This document shows, one piece after another, positions 44,975 through 57,269 of a stretch of 64,000 bases of DNA (position 1 is the stretch's first letter; each line of letters starts with the position of its first letter). The notes under the pieces are model-generated. The model made no database searches, was not told where the DNA came from, and worked only from the letters and a program-made list of their open reading frames with translations. Position numbers and translations under genes: made by a program. This DNA is from Takakia lepidozioides (taxonomy: Eukaryota; Streptophyta; Takakiopsida; Takakiales; Takakiaceae): assembly GCA_030704615.1 (NCBI GenBank), contig CM060733.1, forward strand, positions 56,606,001 to 56,670,000, given 5' to 3'.

Positions 44975-47900
44975 TCAAAGGATGCGGTCAGACTGTGATG
45001 GCAACCTTTTGAAAAAATTTGAAGGCACAAAAGGTAGTGGGTCGCGGAACCGCGGGTGTCGCAACACATACACTCCCAGAAGCACCGCTACAACTTGAAA
45101 TGGAGTGACATACAGAACCACCGCTGCTACAAGACAGAAGGTAATAAACACAGCAGTTGCTCTGGCACAATCAAACAACAAGGCAACATCAGCAGTTGTC
45201 CACTAGGCTAGGATGCTCTTATCAGGTAATGAAAGGACAGATACATTCTAGTGCAACAAGATTTGTTCGAAGAACACTCATCATTGCAAGCAGAAGCCAA
45301 AACCTTTTAAACGGATGTTGAACAAATAAATGGTAATACCTTGGGTCACGCCAACTGAGGAGCGCTTGAAGTCTTTCTCCCATCGTGGCAACATCACCAA
45401 GTGCATTTTGAATTCTTCCAGCAACACCCCGGAGCCTTTCATACCTATACTTCAAAACCTGCAGTTGGCATCAATTTGTGTCAAACTCGGTTACATCACG
45501 GTTGCCAAAGAGCAACATTTCAGCACCGACTATAAATTGACACTGCAAGAATTAGAAAAAGATTGACAAAAGTGGTCATGGTGTTATACCTCTTGAGCCC
45601 TATTGGCTGGAACTACATTAAACTCCTCCTCCAGCTCATCCAGATCACCGATCTGCTCCCCTTGCGAAAGCTTGGCGTCCATGAAAGGAGGGGTCCGAGG
45701 CCGGAACCGATAGTTCCAGGCTCCAATAAGGAACATGTATAGAAAGACAGTTGGCAGCAAAAGCTCAGGGTAAAAAACAAGAATCAAAAAAAGAATATGG
45801 ACAAGCACAGTCGTGACAGGGCTTTTCCAGCTGCAAATCTCTAAGAACCAATTCATAACCGCCACAATTCCACTCAGCAAACCCTGCATCAACAAGTCCA
45901 TAAGTCAGGGTGTGGATTTGGGGACCATGGTGTTCTGGAAAAAGCTCAAAAACCAACAATGGTGGGGTTAGAGAAAGATATATTTATTTAGAATTACCAC
46001 CTGTGAACTATTACTGGAATGATGGATGTTTGCTATGAACAATGAATGTTCCAATGAAAGAATGGATCACAAGAAGGAACACTTGACAAGCTATCAATTA
46101 CATCTAAAAGCAAGAAGCACTAACAGCCCGACATATGTAAGAGGTGGAATGTGTCCTATACTGACAGTATATAAACCATTCATCGCCAAAATCAAGACTC
46201 AGACAGACCACATACCATCATCCGATAGTAATTGGCTTTGCTTCTCCGCATACTCCATCTCTCTGCCTCTGTATCTAACATAAACTGTACAACCTCTTGA
46301 CGCAAGGGAGGCTCAGACTGCATGAGCCGTAGGGCCACTATGTTCATTGCGGCAACCCGCAAAGCTTCCAGCTGCTTTGGATCCAGTGGGTAAAAGTAAT
46401 GCATTCGGGGTAGTTGTGGTTGCAGGTATGCATGCATCAAGTTCATCGTAGAGGCACAGGACAGCCGTACAGCAAGCTCTATCTCACCCATCTTCTTCAC
46501 ACCCTGCGGTGTAACAACCAGCAACGGGTATGCATTGGTATACACCCGATCACTTTCCAGTGTTGAAAGGCGAATGCGAACTTTGCCAATGGGAAGATCT
46601 TTTGCAGCATTTGCTTTGTCCAGTAGAGGGTGATGAGTATGCCTGTAACACAATAAGCAGTTTTACAAACCAAATTGAGCACATTCAAAAATATGCAAGA
46701 GTTGCAAATTGCAATGTGCCAACTGCTGCAACGAATTTCCCCAGAAAAAAACTACAAGTCTACATCTGTACAAAAGTTCTACATGTTACTAGTACAATGT
46801 TAGGAAAGCAATCATTTGAGACAACTACATCTCCCAAATCAATATGGCAAATGCAATTTTATTTAGTATACAGACATCGAAGCTGTGAAACAACAGCATA
46901 GAGATTTGAAAAAAGTAGAGACATCAGACCTATTGTCAAACACACCCACTGTGAGGACAGTACATGGGTCATAGACCTCCCAAGTATACTGCTCATTCCA
47001 TCGAGGGTTGAAACTTTCAAAAATTGTCCGCGTCCGCACCCACTTTGGCCCATACTTTGACACACAATATGCGTCAGTACTTCCCCGATTGTCCTTGGTG
47101 GTTTTCATGGGAAGTAAATTGTTGGCTCCATGAATGCCCAGTTCCAACACGCCTAGTGAAGGTCTCCAGAGCTGCTTTGCTGTGGGACGTGTGCAGCTGC
47201 TATAATTGGAGGACTCATCAGTGACATGGTATCCACCATCAAAGCTCAGGCGCAAGTGAATGCGCCCTCGAAAAACGCCCTTGTCACCACCCTCCCTATC
47301 CAGCACATACCACCTGACAGCAGGCCCCAACCATTGTGAGACAATTGAATATCCTTCTGAGACTAGAAAGCAAGCTACTAAGACTAGAACAAATAGTCCA
47401 CATTCAAGTGTGCCATATTTAATAGAACAAGAGAGAGTTGTAACAATACGAAGGGAGTCAAATCCGTCACCTAGATGCCACAGGGCGACCATCGATTCTG
47501 CGTTCAACACTACTGAGAGGTATCCTCACTTGTCCGAGAATCTCCTCCTGCACAACATGAGCAAGACAATCAACTGCCTCAACAGAACCATTCTCTGACA
47601 TTGAAGGATGCTAAAGTGTAACATTGAGAATGAAGAGGTCATTGCAGTCCACTTACTTTGTTCCCAACCCTGTCTTCAACAAGAAGATGGAGCAATTCAT
47701 CGAAAGGCTCTGCTGCAACGAACATCAGGTCTTCGTTCCAGAACGGGCTGGCAGTCTTGACTGAAGCATTTCTTGATCGTAATGTCTGATATGGGCCTAC
47801 ATGTGCCTTCACATACTGCATACGGATCATAAAAACGCCAATTAAGGCACACAATGAGACAAAATTGGTTTCAGGCTAGCTCATACATAAAAATAACAAG

Positions 47901-50900
47901 ATAAAATCCAAACAACATTGGTTCAGAATGAGGGAAAAGGACAAAAGAGCACCGGTTCTGGCAAGCGGCCCCCTTTGTCATGAGAGATGAGGTCTTGGGC
48001 TTCGATCACATTCACTCGCAGATACCAGAGCTTGGGGGACAAATAGACCTTCGATCGAAAATGGGCATGACCACCTGTGTCAGACTGCCAGGCTTCAGGG
48101 AAGGCCTCATCTGCCTGTGTCCCCCACCATATTGCAAGCATAATTTCACCTGGAGTACAAACCATTGCAAAATTAGTAGTTGTACACCTATTTTGGAGCC
48201 CATTTACAAATGAAAAGCAGCAAAACAGAGTTGAGTGAGATTGTACCAGAGAGATCTAAGACATACAATTACTAGAGAGAATTGCTCCACAAGCACTATA
48301 CCAATCTTGAGAAAGACCTCAAGGATCCAGTCAGACTTTGTCAATTTAGGTTACGGTAAAACATTGCAAAGTTACTGTTGGTATAACTATTTAGATTATG
48401 GGCAGGTAGTACCTTGAACTCTACCCTTCCCTGCTTTGGCCTCAAGTTTGTACCATTGTGGGGCCAGTGGACTTTCAGGAGGCTTGCGTTGTGGAATCTC
48501 TGCCAAGTCAAACATGAGACCTCCAAGAAAATCGTCCTTCGAGATCTTGTCCTACACAACACCATACACTGCAACCTCTGAAGGCTTGTGGACAGATGAC
48601 AGTCACCAAAAATCACTCTTCCATTAACTAAACCAGTAAGGTAGTAAACATCCACTTTCTTCAACCATTGAAGAACACAATACAAACAGAACGACTGAAA
48701 CATAACAAACGTACACTCACACTCAGCACAAGCAGTGTGAAGCTCAATAAATTGGTTGCCATCTTACGAAAATGCAGAAGACAAATTCCAAACCTGGTTT
48801 GGAACTGCTGGGTTCAAAAAAAAGTCTGAACATTTACAGGGTAAAAGCAAATGCTTGAATGGGAAATATTAGTCATAGAAGACGTACCGCATCCCACACA
48901 GTCAATTCAAGAGTTCCACCTTGAATTTTGTCCTTTCCAACTGCAAAGACCTGATTCCACTCTGGATTCAGATCATGTTTCATAATCCTGCTCTCCGTCT
49001 TGACATCTCCCACTGTCAACTTTACATACTGGGGTCATCACATGTACAACAAACAACCAACCTCAAATCAATGTCTAGCATTGTCAAGATATCCCAGAAA
49101 ACCCCACACTAAGTAACACCTTACCTAGCTGCATGCAAAATATGTTGAGACGGAACATGTATATACCACGATACTATGACAAACTATGTGGTCTCCCAAG
49201 CACTACCGTAAGTGACTTAGTGCAAAAGTCCTCCACAATCCTTGAAAAGCGGCCTATCAAGAGATCTTTTCCAAATCTAACTTGAGATTGAATCATAGCA
49301 GAACTGAAATACTGCAATGACTTGAAGAGGTTAGTTGCGCAAAGATTGGAAGAGAGAGTAGATAACAGAATCTAAAGATACTTACAGGATCGCTCCTGCC
49401 ATCCATATCTTTACCAGCAAGACCACGTGCCTTCACCACACGAACAAACAAATAAGTCATCTGTTCAACAAGGTCATAGTGGGTTTTATAATCAACTGCC
49501 TTCCCCAACTCGGGAGTAGTTTCCTTAATGGTAAAATCCGCTTCAGGAACTGTTAGGAGGCTAGGTCTGGGTTCTGGCTGCTTGTCTGCCTTAGCTTCCT
49601 GCTTTGGCTTTGGATCTTCCTTCTTTTCTTCTTTCTTTGGTAAATCCAGAATATACCAGATCTTCAGCCTGCACAAAACATACAATGTTCCATGACTCAC
49701 AGGCATCACCATAACCGTATAACAAATAACCCTAGGTGGTTTGGAGGTAATGATTTCTCCCAAAACTCAGCTGCACTGTAAGCTTATTAGTTACTAACCC
49801 AGATAACATGTGTCTATGTCATATGTGAAGAGATGACCTACACGACCTGAAACATTGGAAGACCCAGGTCTGGGAGTTGAGCTGAGGGACACAGCCTGGT
49901 CAGTCAGCTCTGCAAACCTGAACAATACGACTACATTGCATCCTAGAGTATCTTCCTCTTTATTGAGACCTTACAGACAGCACTGGATCCCATGCATTGA
50001 CAATTCTATTATAGCATCAAAAACTCCCGAGAGACTCCCAGGAGCTGTGGTGCGGGGCTCTAAATTCATTGACAAATTCTTGGCTTGCATCACTAAGAAT
50101 CACCATACCCAAATTAAAAACTAGATCTCATTGGAATCCCCTACCTGACAAACATCCTCAACAAGTATCAGCATTGATTGGTTTCAACTTAACTGAGTGG
50201 CCGAAGGACGGAACTCCCCACAATTATGGTGACAAATTTGAAAAGAATGGTCCGTTGGCAGAAGTTCAGTGTGGGAGGATTGGATGTGGGACACATACCA
50301 CACACTCACCCTAGTCGTCCCTTGATGTGGGAAAAGAGACCTCGCTTTTGCAGTGGATACCATCTCACAGCCTCTGGTTTATTCGTAATACTATTGATGG
50401 GAATGACATTCTTTCCTAAGAAACTGCTTCGTCTGCCGGTGCCAGTCTTCCTCTCATTCTGGATGTTGATCTCCAGGTCTCCAGGCATTGAAGGACAACC
50501 AATGAGAAACTCAAACTGCACATGCGAACGCCGTGTGAGACCGGACTGCCTAATGAACAGAGATGTTTGCAACTTTACTATGCACTTATACGGTTATTCT
50601 TCCGCTTAAGATTGAGAAACACGATCTCCTGGATCACTGAAGCTGTATAGACAACACATGGCCTCCGAAATACTATGTTTAGTGAATACTGACCAAGAAA
50701 CATTATCCGACAGCTACAATGTCTGTCTCACTCCACAATTTTATTGAAGAATTCAAACAAAACTGAGCCAACAGCAGACACAAAGGCTTCCGGTAACAGA
50801 AAACTACTGGTCGCAGAGATCCTAGGGGACGATAACAATTACGATTTGCAAGAGCTCGTGGTTTCTCTCTAACGCCACAGTACATTATCATATTGGTTTG

Positions 50901-51516
50901 ATAGCTCCAGAATAACTGAGATTATCCAGAAACGGAGACAAGCAAGGGAGAACATCACGGGCTTTCCAGCCTTGAAAATAATTAGAAAAGTGCACCTTCT
51001 CATTCCACGTCGGATCCAGATCTTTGAGTTTGACCTTGGTCCTCTTCCGTTGGCCATCGTAATCCAACTGCGCACAAAGCAACAATGCGGCTTGGTTTCA
51101 AACAGAAACATATCTCTGAAATCCTAATCTTGCAATGCATTAGGCAGCTTCCGGAAGGCAGGCTTCACAAGGAAAACATTTCAGGCCACAAAGACGCCGA
51201 CAATCATCCTCGAGACTAACTAGCCAAATGTAGCTAGTCGGTTAGCTAGAACAAGCAGCACGTTTTGGAAACCTCCAGCGACAGCTAACCAATCCATGCG
51301 ATATGACATCCGAGCAGGAAAATTACTAGGCTTTCAACTACCATCGGAAAAAATCTCACGCTAAGATGACATGCAGATACCGCTCAAATGCAAAACGTCC
51401 GAGCTCGAGCAGTAGCATACCACACAATACGCATTAGATGAGCCCTGGCCGTCTTTCGGCATTAGACCTCTTGCGGCCACAACCTCAACAATCAACTTGC
51501 GCGGGTGGCCTGCCAT
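44975..51516 (-). CDS. MCTP: Multiple C2 domain and transmembrane region protein (MCTP), 926 aa
   Basis: ER membrane protein with cytosolic C2 domains; plant MCTPs tether ER to plasma membrane, notably at plasmodesmata, and FTIP/QUIRKY members carry FT or receptor signals. Fourteen exons: 51516-51421, 51067-50996, 50515-50310, 49668-49386, 49028-48888, 48551-48413, 48149-47953, 47815-47657, 47547-47471, 47313-46930, 46642-46216, 45883-45590, 45458-45340, 45161-44975, closing in phase. C2A is at residues 7-105 (VEVVAARGLMPKDGQGSS), a Lys/Glu/Pro linker at 135-160, C2B at about 197-310 (KDMDGRSDPYVKL, DLNPEWNQVF), C2C at 353-455, C2D at 505-650 (GNK/STDAYCVSKYGPKWVRTR style). The C-terminal PRT_C domain (730-926) has two or three hydrophobic segments (VLVHILFLILVFYPELLLP; FITFCLVAAVVLYVTPF). 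Thirteen introns contrast with the mostly intronless angiosperm genes. Confidence 0.93.
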
Positions 51517-52659
51517 AGCTGGAAAAGCTTCCTGTACACAGAAACGCCCGATCCACTCCCTCACAAACCTCTCTTACCACCAGCTTCCTCCTCCGCTTTC
51601 CATCTAAGACCTTCTAGTGTGATCAACTGTGCGATCAACACAACACTGCACTGCAAATTCAATCCCCTCTCTCTCTCCCTCTCTCTCCCCTCGCTGCGTG
51701 TCTGCGCAGAGAGTGTCAGCGTCGATTCATCACTAGGTACCATCTTCTTGCCCAGCTACAGCCATACGTATACGGTTTCGGGATACGAATACGCGCACCC
51801 GATACAGGCACCGAGAGGGGGTCGTATGTATCGTAGAACGGTAAGTAGGAGATGAGCGTACGTACGGGGGCATAAAGAGGCGGCGAATACGAGCAGTAAA
51901 TACAACGGGCAAATGCGCAGGTGTCGGACCGTTAAGAGCGCCGCCGCCGCTTTAAGTTGCCCGATTCCATAATCCGCTCCACCCTGCCGCTCACCGACTT
52001 ACATACCCGCTGCGCACCCGCGCCTTCGGTGGGCCCGCACCTCTCTCGCCCCCGCGGCTTCGGCGTACCCGTGCAGTCCGGGCCGCATGCCACCCGTCCC
52101 GCCCCGAGATATGCCACGCGGGTTGTACTTTTTGGCGTGTTTTATAAAACCAATTAATTCGGTTCCAGCTGTATAATAATGAATGAATCAGACCCTTAAA
52201 GGCTGGCACGGACCGTCGAAAACAGTTTTTGTATTATCATTATTATTGTTATTATTTTGTAATCTGCGGATTTCGGACACCGTAAACGATCAAATGTTTT
52301 CGTGTCGGTATGATGGTCGACACGATTCCATCGATCCTTTTGGCTTGTGGATGGATGGATGGATGGGTCACGATACTAGGACACTCAAACCTGCAGCATT
52401 CGTCCATGTATCACTTCTTCCGAACGTTGGATCGGAAACAATTCAAGATCTGATGCCCTTGGAAGCTAACTCCCCCACTGAAACAGTACGGAAGTGATGA
52501 AGTCTGTTACATGTGGCAAAAAGATGGAAGGGTGAGGTGGCCCAGTAATTTCTTGGCCATCCCCACACTGCCACAATCATCTTTTTCTTTGTTTGTTTTT
52601 TTTTTTACAGAAAATAGCCCGAGTCCTGCATGCAAGGAAAGCCAGAACCGTAGTCAAGA
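51517..52659. promoter_or_regulatory. MCTP promoter/leader region and spacer
   Basis: Upstream of the minus-strand MCTP start. A CT tract at 51665-51692 becomes GA-rich in the transcript direction, typical of plant leaders and GAGA-type promoter elements. A CpG-rich block at 51935-52125 follows, then AT-rich DNA with an (ATT)n tract at 52237-52258. No coding sequence is seen. Confidence 0.5.
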
Positions 52660-55130
52660 AGAAACGTCTATATCCCTAAAGAGATGTGTGCCTCCGCATA
52701 CAATCACTTCTCTAAACTCTTCCAGGCAGATTCAAAGGATATTCTCCACCCCGATAAACTTAGAGATTGCCTCCAATGTATTCCCCAAACTCTTCAGCCT
52801 CAGAACACCTCCGAATTAGAAGATGACCTGACCTCGCAAGAGCTAGAGAGAGCGCTTAAAGCCCTGAACAACAACAAAGCGCCGGGGATAGATGGAATGA
52901 GAGTGGAATTTTACAAGGCATTGTGGTCAACCATCTCCACTAACTTCTGTGACATGGCCAATGCCATCAAAACAAGGGTTTCATGCCTATCTCTTTGACT
53001 CATGGGATTATTAAGGCTTTTGATAAAGTCGACTAGTCCTTCCTGCTGGCAGTCCTACAGAAAGCAGGCCTCCCTCCCTATTTTTGCAAATGGGTGCACA
53101 TTCTCTTGCAAAGAGCGCCCACACAGTCCACCATAACGGATACCTTTCAAAGCCTTTTCAGCTTCAAAGATCGGTCACACAGGGATGCCCGCTTGCGCCA
53201 TTCATCTTCTTGTTTGTTGGCTATATGCTTCAAAGCAATCCCCTGGTGAAAGGTTTAAAACTGCAGAACCCCAGAACTGGCCTTTGGGATGAGGTGAAAG
53301 ATTCAATGTTCGTGGACGATACCTTTTTGTTGCTTCAGGAAGACCACCCCTCTCTTGTTGTAGCTCAGAATACCCTAGCTCACTTCTGTGATATCTCAAG
53401 GTTCAAGGTCAACTGGACAAAATCTAAAGCCCTGCTTCTTGGAGACCTATCTAAATCCACCATAGGATCCTCCCCTACTTGGGGGCAACACCTTGGTCTA
53501 ACATGGCTTAGAGATGGTGAGACCACCACCTTGCTAGGGCATACTTTTGGAATCAACCTGAGAGAGGAGCAACGTATGGGCCCCACTATTCAAAAACTGA
53601 AACGTCAGCTTGCTTACTGGGGGTCTTGCCACCTCTCTATTACGGGTAGAGCGTTGGTGGCAAACCAAGTTCTACTTGCTAGGGTTTGGTACTTTGCCTC
53701 CACCTGGGGACCGGAGTCTAAAATTTTCAAAGAAATCAAGAGACTGATCCGTAACTTCATCGGGGGCTCCGCATCCCCTTCTCAGAACAGAAGACCTCAA
53801 GTATCCTGGGCCCAGATCTGCCTCCCTAAAAAGATTGGAGGGCTAGGAGTTTTAGACCCAAAGACTCAAGTTTAGGCGCTTCTTGGGAAATGGATACCCA
53901 GATATCTAGGGCCCGAAGGAGGCTGGTGGAAGCTCATGGTAGCAAACACTATCTACTCCTCCTCCCCAATGCAACGGGTCCTATGGCCAGAATCCAACAG
54001 ATTGATTGTCCAAGGATTCAATCACCAATCACCGGGCTCTCATCTTTGGTCCTCCATCTGGACAGTCCTGGAATTGCCTAAGATCTTTTTTGGTAAAAAA
54101 AGGAGCCATCTTCTTTCTATGAAACCTTGAGACAACACCTGTTCCTTAATGACCCTAGCCCATCCGTGGCTGACCGGGGTTCTGCAAAAAGATGGGCTGC
54201 ATAGGAAACTAGAGGCTTCTCCACAATTAAACACCTTTGGGACAGCTCCCCTCAATCCCTAAGAGAGGCTCTGGGTGCAAATCGTCTCCATTCGGGGATA
54301 CCCCTCATCATCCAATCAATCCCTGATACTTGGAAACTTATACTCAAGAAGTGTCACGGACCCCACAGACCACACCAATGGGTTCTTCTACAAAGTCCAT
54401 CTTTACAAGTCATCTATGTTTCTGAGGTCTCTCCATCTACGATCTCTGGATATAGATTTCATGCTCATGAGCTTTCTGGCAGCCTCTCCCTTACTACTCA
54501 CTTCCAAATCAGGAAGTCATCCATGCTCACATATGCCACTGGTCTTCCCCGGAAAAAAACTTCAATCCATCTGTCCCAGTGGGCATTCCCCTGCTTACCT
54601 GGCTCAGAAATGAATCATTCACTCTGGTCGGAAACTCAGGCCTTACATCTTTGCAATTAGACCCTGCCGAGTGGCAGTGGACAATCAATGGCGAGATTCA
54701 TCCTCTTTTCTCATACTCAGCTCGGCGGGGTTACAGAGCCTAACTTCAAGCCAGACCTCTCACCACAAAATGGTAGGGCAGGTTGGAGTCATGAGAATGT
54801 CAGCGAGGAAAATTGGAAGAGCATCTGGTCAGTAGTTTGGGAGAAGAAAAAATCTGCCAAGATAAGTGCATTTCTGTGGCAGTTAGTCAACAGAGTCCTC
54901 AAGGCGGGCCAATACATCAATTTAAACTTCAATGTTGCTACCCCATGCGGATGTTGTGCTGACCAAGCAGTAGAATCCCTGGAGCATTGTCACCGAAGGC
55001 CATCTGGCTCTTGGTCCAAGCATTCTATAGAAACTGGGAGCCCATCAACCTTAGTTCCTTGAAAATCCTCCTCAACTACAGTAAACAAGGAAAGCAAAAA
55101 CTCTGGACTGCCCGGTTTTTGAAGTGCTAA
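52660..55130 (+). mobile_element. Decayed L1-type LINE (reverse transcriptase and C-terminal zinc region)
   Basis: Plus-strand pieces in shifting frames. 52684-52998 has LKALNNNKAPGIDGMRVEFY, the entry of LINE reverse transcriptase. 53084-53875 has VTQGCPLAPFIF and DSMFVDDTFLLL (the catalytic F-x-DD, here FVDD), then a long connection with GRALVANQVLLARVWYF and KKIGGLGVLDPK. 54688-55110 carries the zf-RVT-like end (IWSVVWEKKKSAKISAFLWQ, PCGCC). The endonuclease half is missing at the left, so it is 5'-truncated as many LINE copies are. No poly-A tail or target duplication was found at the right end. Confidence 0.85.
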
Positions 55131-55484
55131 GATACTCAGTTCTCTGGAACATATCGCGCTGCAGCGGATGACCTGATATGCTTTCAGTTGATCTCCGATC
55201 TTTCAAACTCTGGGGATGCTGAAGAGCAGGCCTTTGTGTCCCTCCCAGTAGGGGGGGATGCTCTCTTTCCAAATACAGGTGAGATCATAAGTGCAGCGAC
55301 AAATGATTCCGAGGTGGGCCCAAGTTGTCTGGAAGACATAGGGTAGTGCAGGCTGGCGCTCAGGTTTCCTGGCAGCCTCTGCACACAAAGAAGCCCTTTT
55401 TTTTTTAGCTGCTACTTTGAGATCAAAGAACACAAGAGTCAAAATAGCAGTTGCGGATGTATTTTCCTTGTTGTAGATCCATGC
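55131..55484. other. Short unassigned stretch between LINE and PPR fragment
   Basis: No gene is supported. An open minus-strand frame (55203-55442) reads fairly protein-like (CTYDLTCIWKESIPPYWEGH) next to a T10 run at 55399-55408, which would be an A-run in that direction; it may be the 3' end of another retroposed fragment. Confidence 0.3.
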
Positions 55485-55714
55485 ACATCGTCCTTACTAG
55501 AAACTGCCTTGCTTGACATGTATACCAATTGTGGGAACATTGAGGAGGCCCGTCAAGTGTTTGACAAGATAGCCCAACGTAGTGTGGTCTCATGGAATGC
55601 AATAATTTCAGGATATGCCTAGCATGGGTATGGTGTGGAGATCTACGAGCAAATATACAGGAAAGGATGACACCCAATCAAGTTATATTTGTTTGTGTTC
55701 TGAAGGCTTGCGCC
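55485..55714 (+). pseudogene. PPR-repeat gene fragment, broken and cut by an LTR
   Basis: The plus strand reads ETALLDMYTNCGNIEEARQV, then SVVSWNAIISGYA, a PLS-type pentatricopeptide repeat of plant organelle RNA-binding proteins. A stop (TAG) follows at 55619-55621. After a frame change the next repeat start is readable (MTPNQVIFVCVLKACA), and at 55715 the sequence turns into an LTR. The fragment is dead and lacks both ends. Confidence 0.8.
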
Positions 55715-56294
55715 TGTCACGGACATAGCCCAGAAGAACTTACCAGGAGTAAATACCAGAAGTTATCAAGTTACAAGTTACCATGATTTACCAAGTTACC
55801 GGGAGTTTACCAAATTACCAAGAGTAACTTGGAAAACTACTCAGGAAGCTTCATTTGAAGAAAACTTCTCCATCAAGATATCTATTTTGTTTAATGAAGC
55901 TTCTCCATCAAGAAACCTTTGTTTAATCTTGGAAACTTCTCCAGCAAGAAACCTCCATAGGGGAAGCTTCTTGGGGAAGCTTCTTAGTAGCCAATATATA
56001 CAGGAGGCGAGACTGGACACTCTTCAGTCTCGCCAACACCAGTTCAAGCTACTTTTGTTTCCAGTTCCTAGTACTCCAGTCCAGTTCCCAGTACTCTAGC
56101 CCAGTTTCCAGTATCTGGCACTCTAATCCAGTTTCCAGCATTCCAGTATTCAAGTCGTGTTCCAATATCTTGTACTCTTGTACATTGTTATAAACATCGT
56201 CTTGATTCCTATTTACTCATCGTGCATTCGGCCACGCCGACCTTGACTTCTTGTCTAACATTGTATGTGTTCAGGCATGTTCTCGTCCTTGACA
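55715..56294 (+). repeat. 5' LTR of a plus-strand Ty3/gypsy element
   Basis: 580 bp starting TGTCACGGAC and ending GTCCTTGACA, ten-base imperfect inverted ends with the canonical TG...CA. It contains a TATA box (ATATATA near 55994) and degenerate tandem phrases CCAGTTCC.AGTACTC (56055-56150) and GAAGCTTC (55850-55985). Right after it comes TTTGGCGAGACTAAAG, placed as a primer-binding site should be, and then a gag-like start codon at 56333. Confidence 0.75.
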
Positions 56295-56332
56295 GTTTGG
56301 CGAGACTAAAGTTTGTTCTTTAGTTAGTTAAG

Positions 56333-56492
56333 ATGGAAGGCACATTTGCGGAAATGGTCACCACATTACAGAGTCTTCAGCTCCAGATGCAAGAACTTCG
56401 TACATCTACCGCCCAATTGCAAGCTGATCAGTCTCTAGATCTTGGCAACGCTCTCCACAATTTGCAACAACAAATTTCAAAGTTAAAGGAGT
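56333..56492 (+). pseudogene. Start of gag of the plus-strand Ty3/gypsy element, interrupted
   Basis: ATG 38 bp after the LTR opens a Gln/Leu-rich coiled-coil start (MEGTFAEMVTTLQSLQLQMQ) typical of gypsy gag N-termini. After about 53 codons (KLKEL) the frame runs into the LTR end of the minus-strand element at 56493. The rest of this element is not in the window. Confidence 0.65.
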
Positions 56493-57009
56493 TGTCGTGC
56501 GCATACATATCGCTACACAACTACATCGCTGTCCAAACCACACCACACATATATGCACAATAAAGTAGTCTGCCACAATGATAAACAAGCATAGAGACAC
56601 TGTTGACACAAAACATATGAAATCCATCGCTATCACTCTTTAAATAGAAGTCGAGCCAGGGCACCCCAAGCTATGGGGACTCCACCCCACAACAACCTAC
56701 ACTCCCATCATGACACTCAGATCTAAACGCATGCAGGAGCTCGGTCGCGCAGGCTCAACTCGAGAAAGATGAGCCGCGCGACTGCCGCTCTCGTGAAGAT
56801 AAGACGGACCAGGTGTCAAACTAAACTTGACACCTGATTTAACACTTGACCTAAATCCAAGTGTTAAATACAAATAACTAGTTTTATTCTAGCTGTTTTC
56901 ACACTGTGCTTATTTAACTTGACAGCTGTCGTGCGCATACATATCGCTACACATACATCACTGTCCAAACCACACCACACATATATGCACAATAAAGTAG
57001 TCTGCCACA
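56493..57009 (-). repeat. 3' LTR (517 bp) with an 83-85-bp repeat at both ends
   Basis: In element direction it starts TGTGGCAGAC (57009) directly after a purine tract and ends CGCACGACA (56493). The first 83 bases (57009-56927) recur as its last 85 (56577-56493), differing by a few bases; both copies start TGTGG and end GACA. Between them are a TATA-like TATTTAAAG (about 56640) and two hairpins (listed separately). Confidence 0.7.
56811..56869. repeat. Two adjacent perfect hairpins inside the LTR
   Basis: AGGTGTCAA (56811-56819) pairs with TTGACACCT (56827-56835), and ATTTAACACTTG (56837-56848) pairs with CAAGTGTTAAAT (56858-56869). The loops are 7 and 9 bases. They may be RNA structure in the element's leader or polyadenylation region. 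Confidence 0.75.
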
Positions 57010-57025
57010 ATCGCCCCCCTAGCTG
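57010..57025 (-). other. Polypurine tract
   Basis: In element direction the bases before the LTR read CAGCTAGGGGGGCGAT, a purine-rich run immediately 5' of TGTGGCAG, where plus-strand priming occurs in LTR retrotransposons. Confidence 0.65.
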
Positions 57026-57269
57026 GTGGATAGGTCCCTCTACCTCCAGATAGCTACAAGATGTAATAGCCACAACCGTACTAAGTCCTCTATCACTGTC
57101 CCTATTGTACTCAAACTCTATAGACCAAGAGGCCGGGTACAAGAGTAGCCCCATCGTTAGTCGCCATCTTGCAATCTGTGAACTTGAGCCAGGACCTCGT
57201 GTGTTCAAGGTCTCCTAGTAGCTGGGCCTTGCGTTTCTTGTTAGTCTTCCATGGTTGTATCCACTCCCA

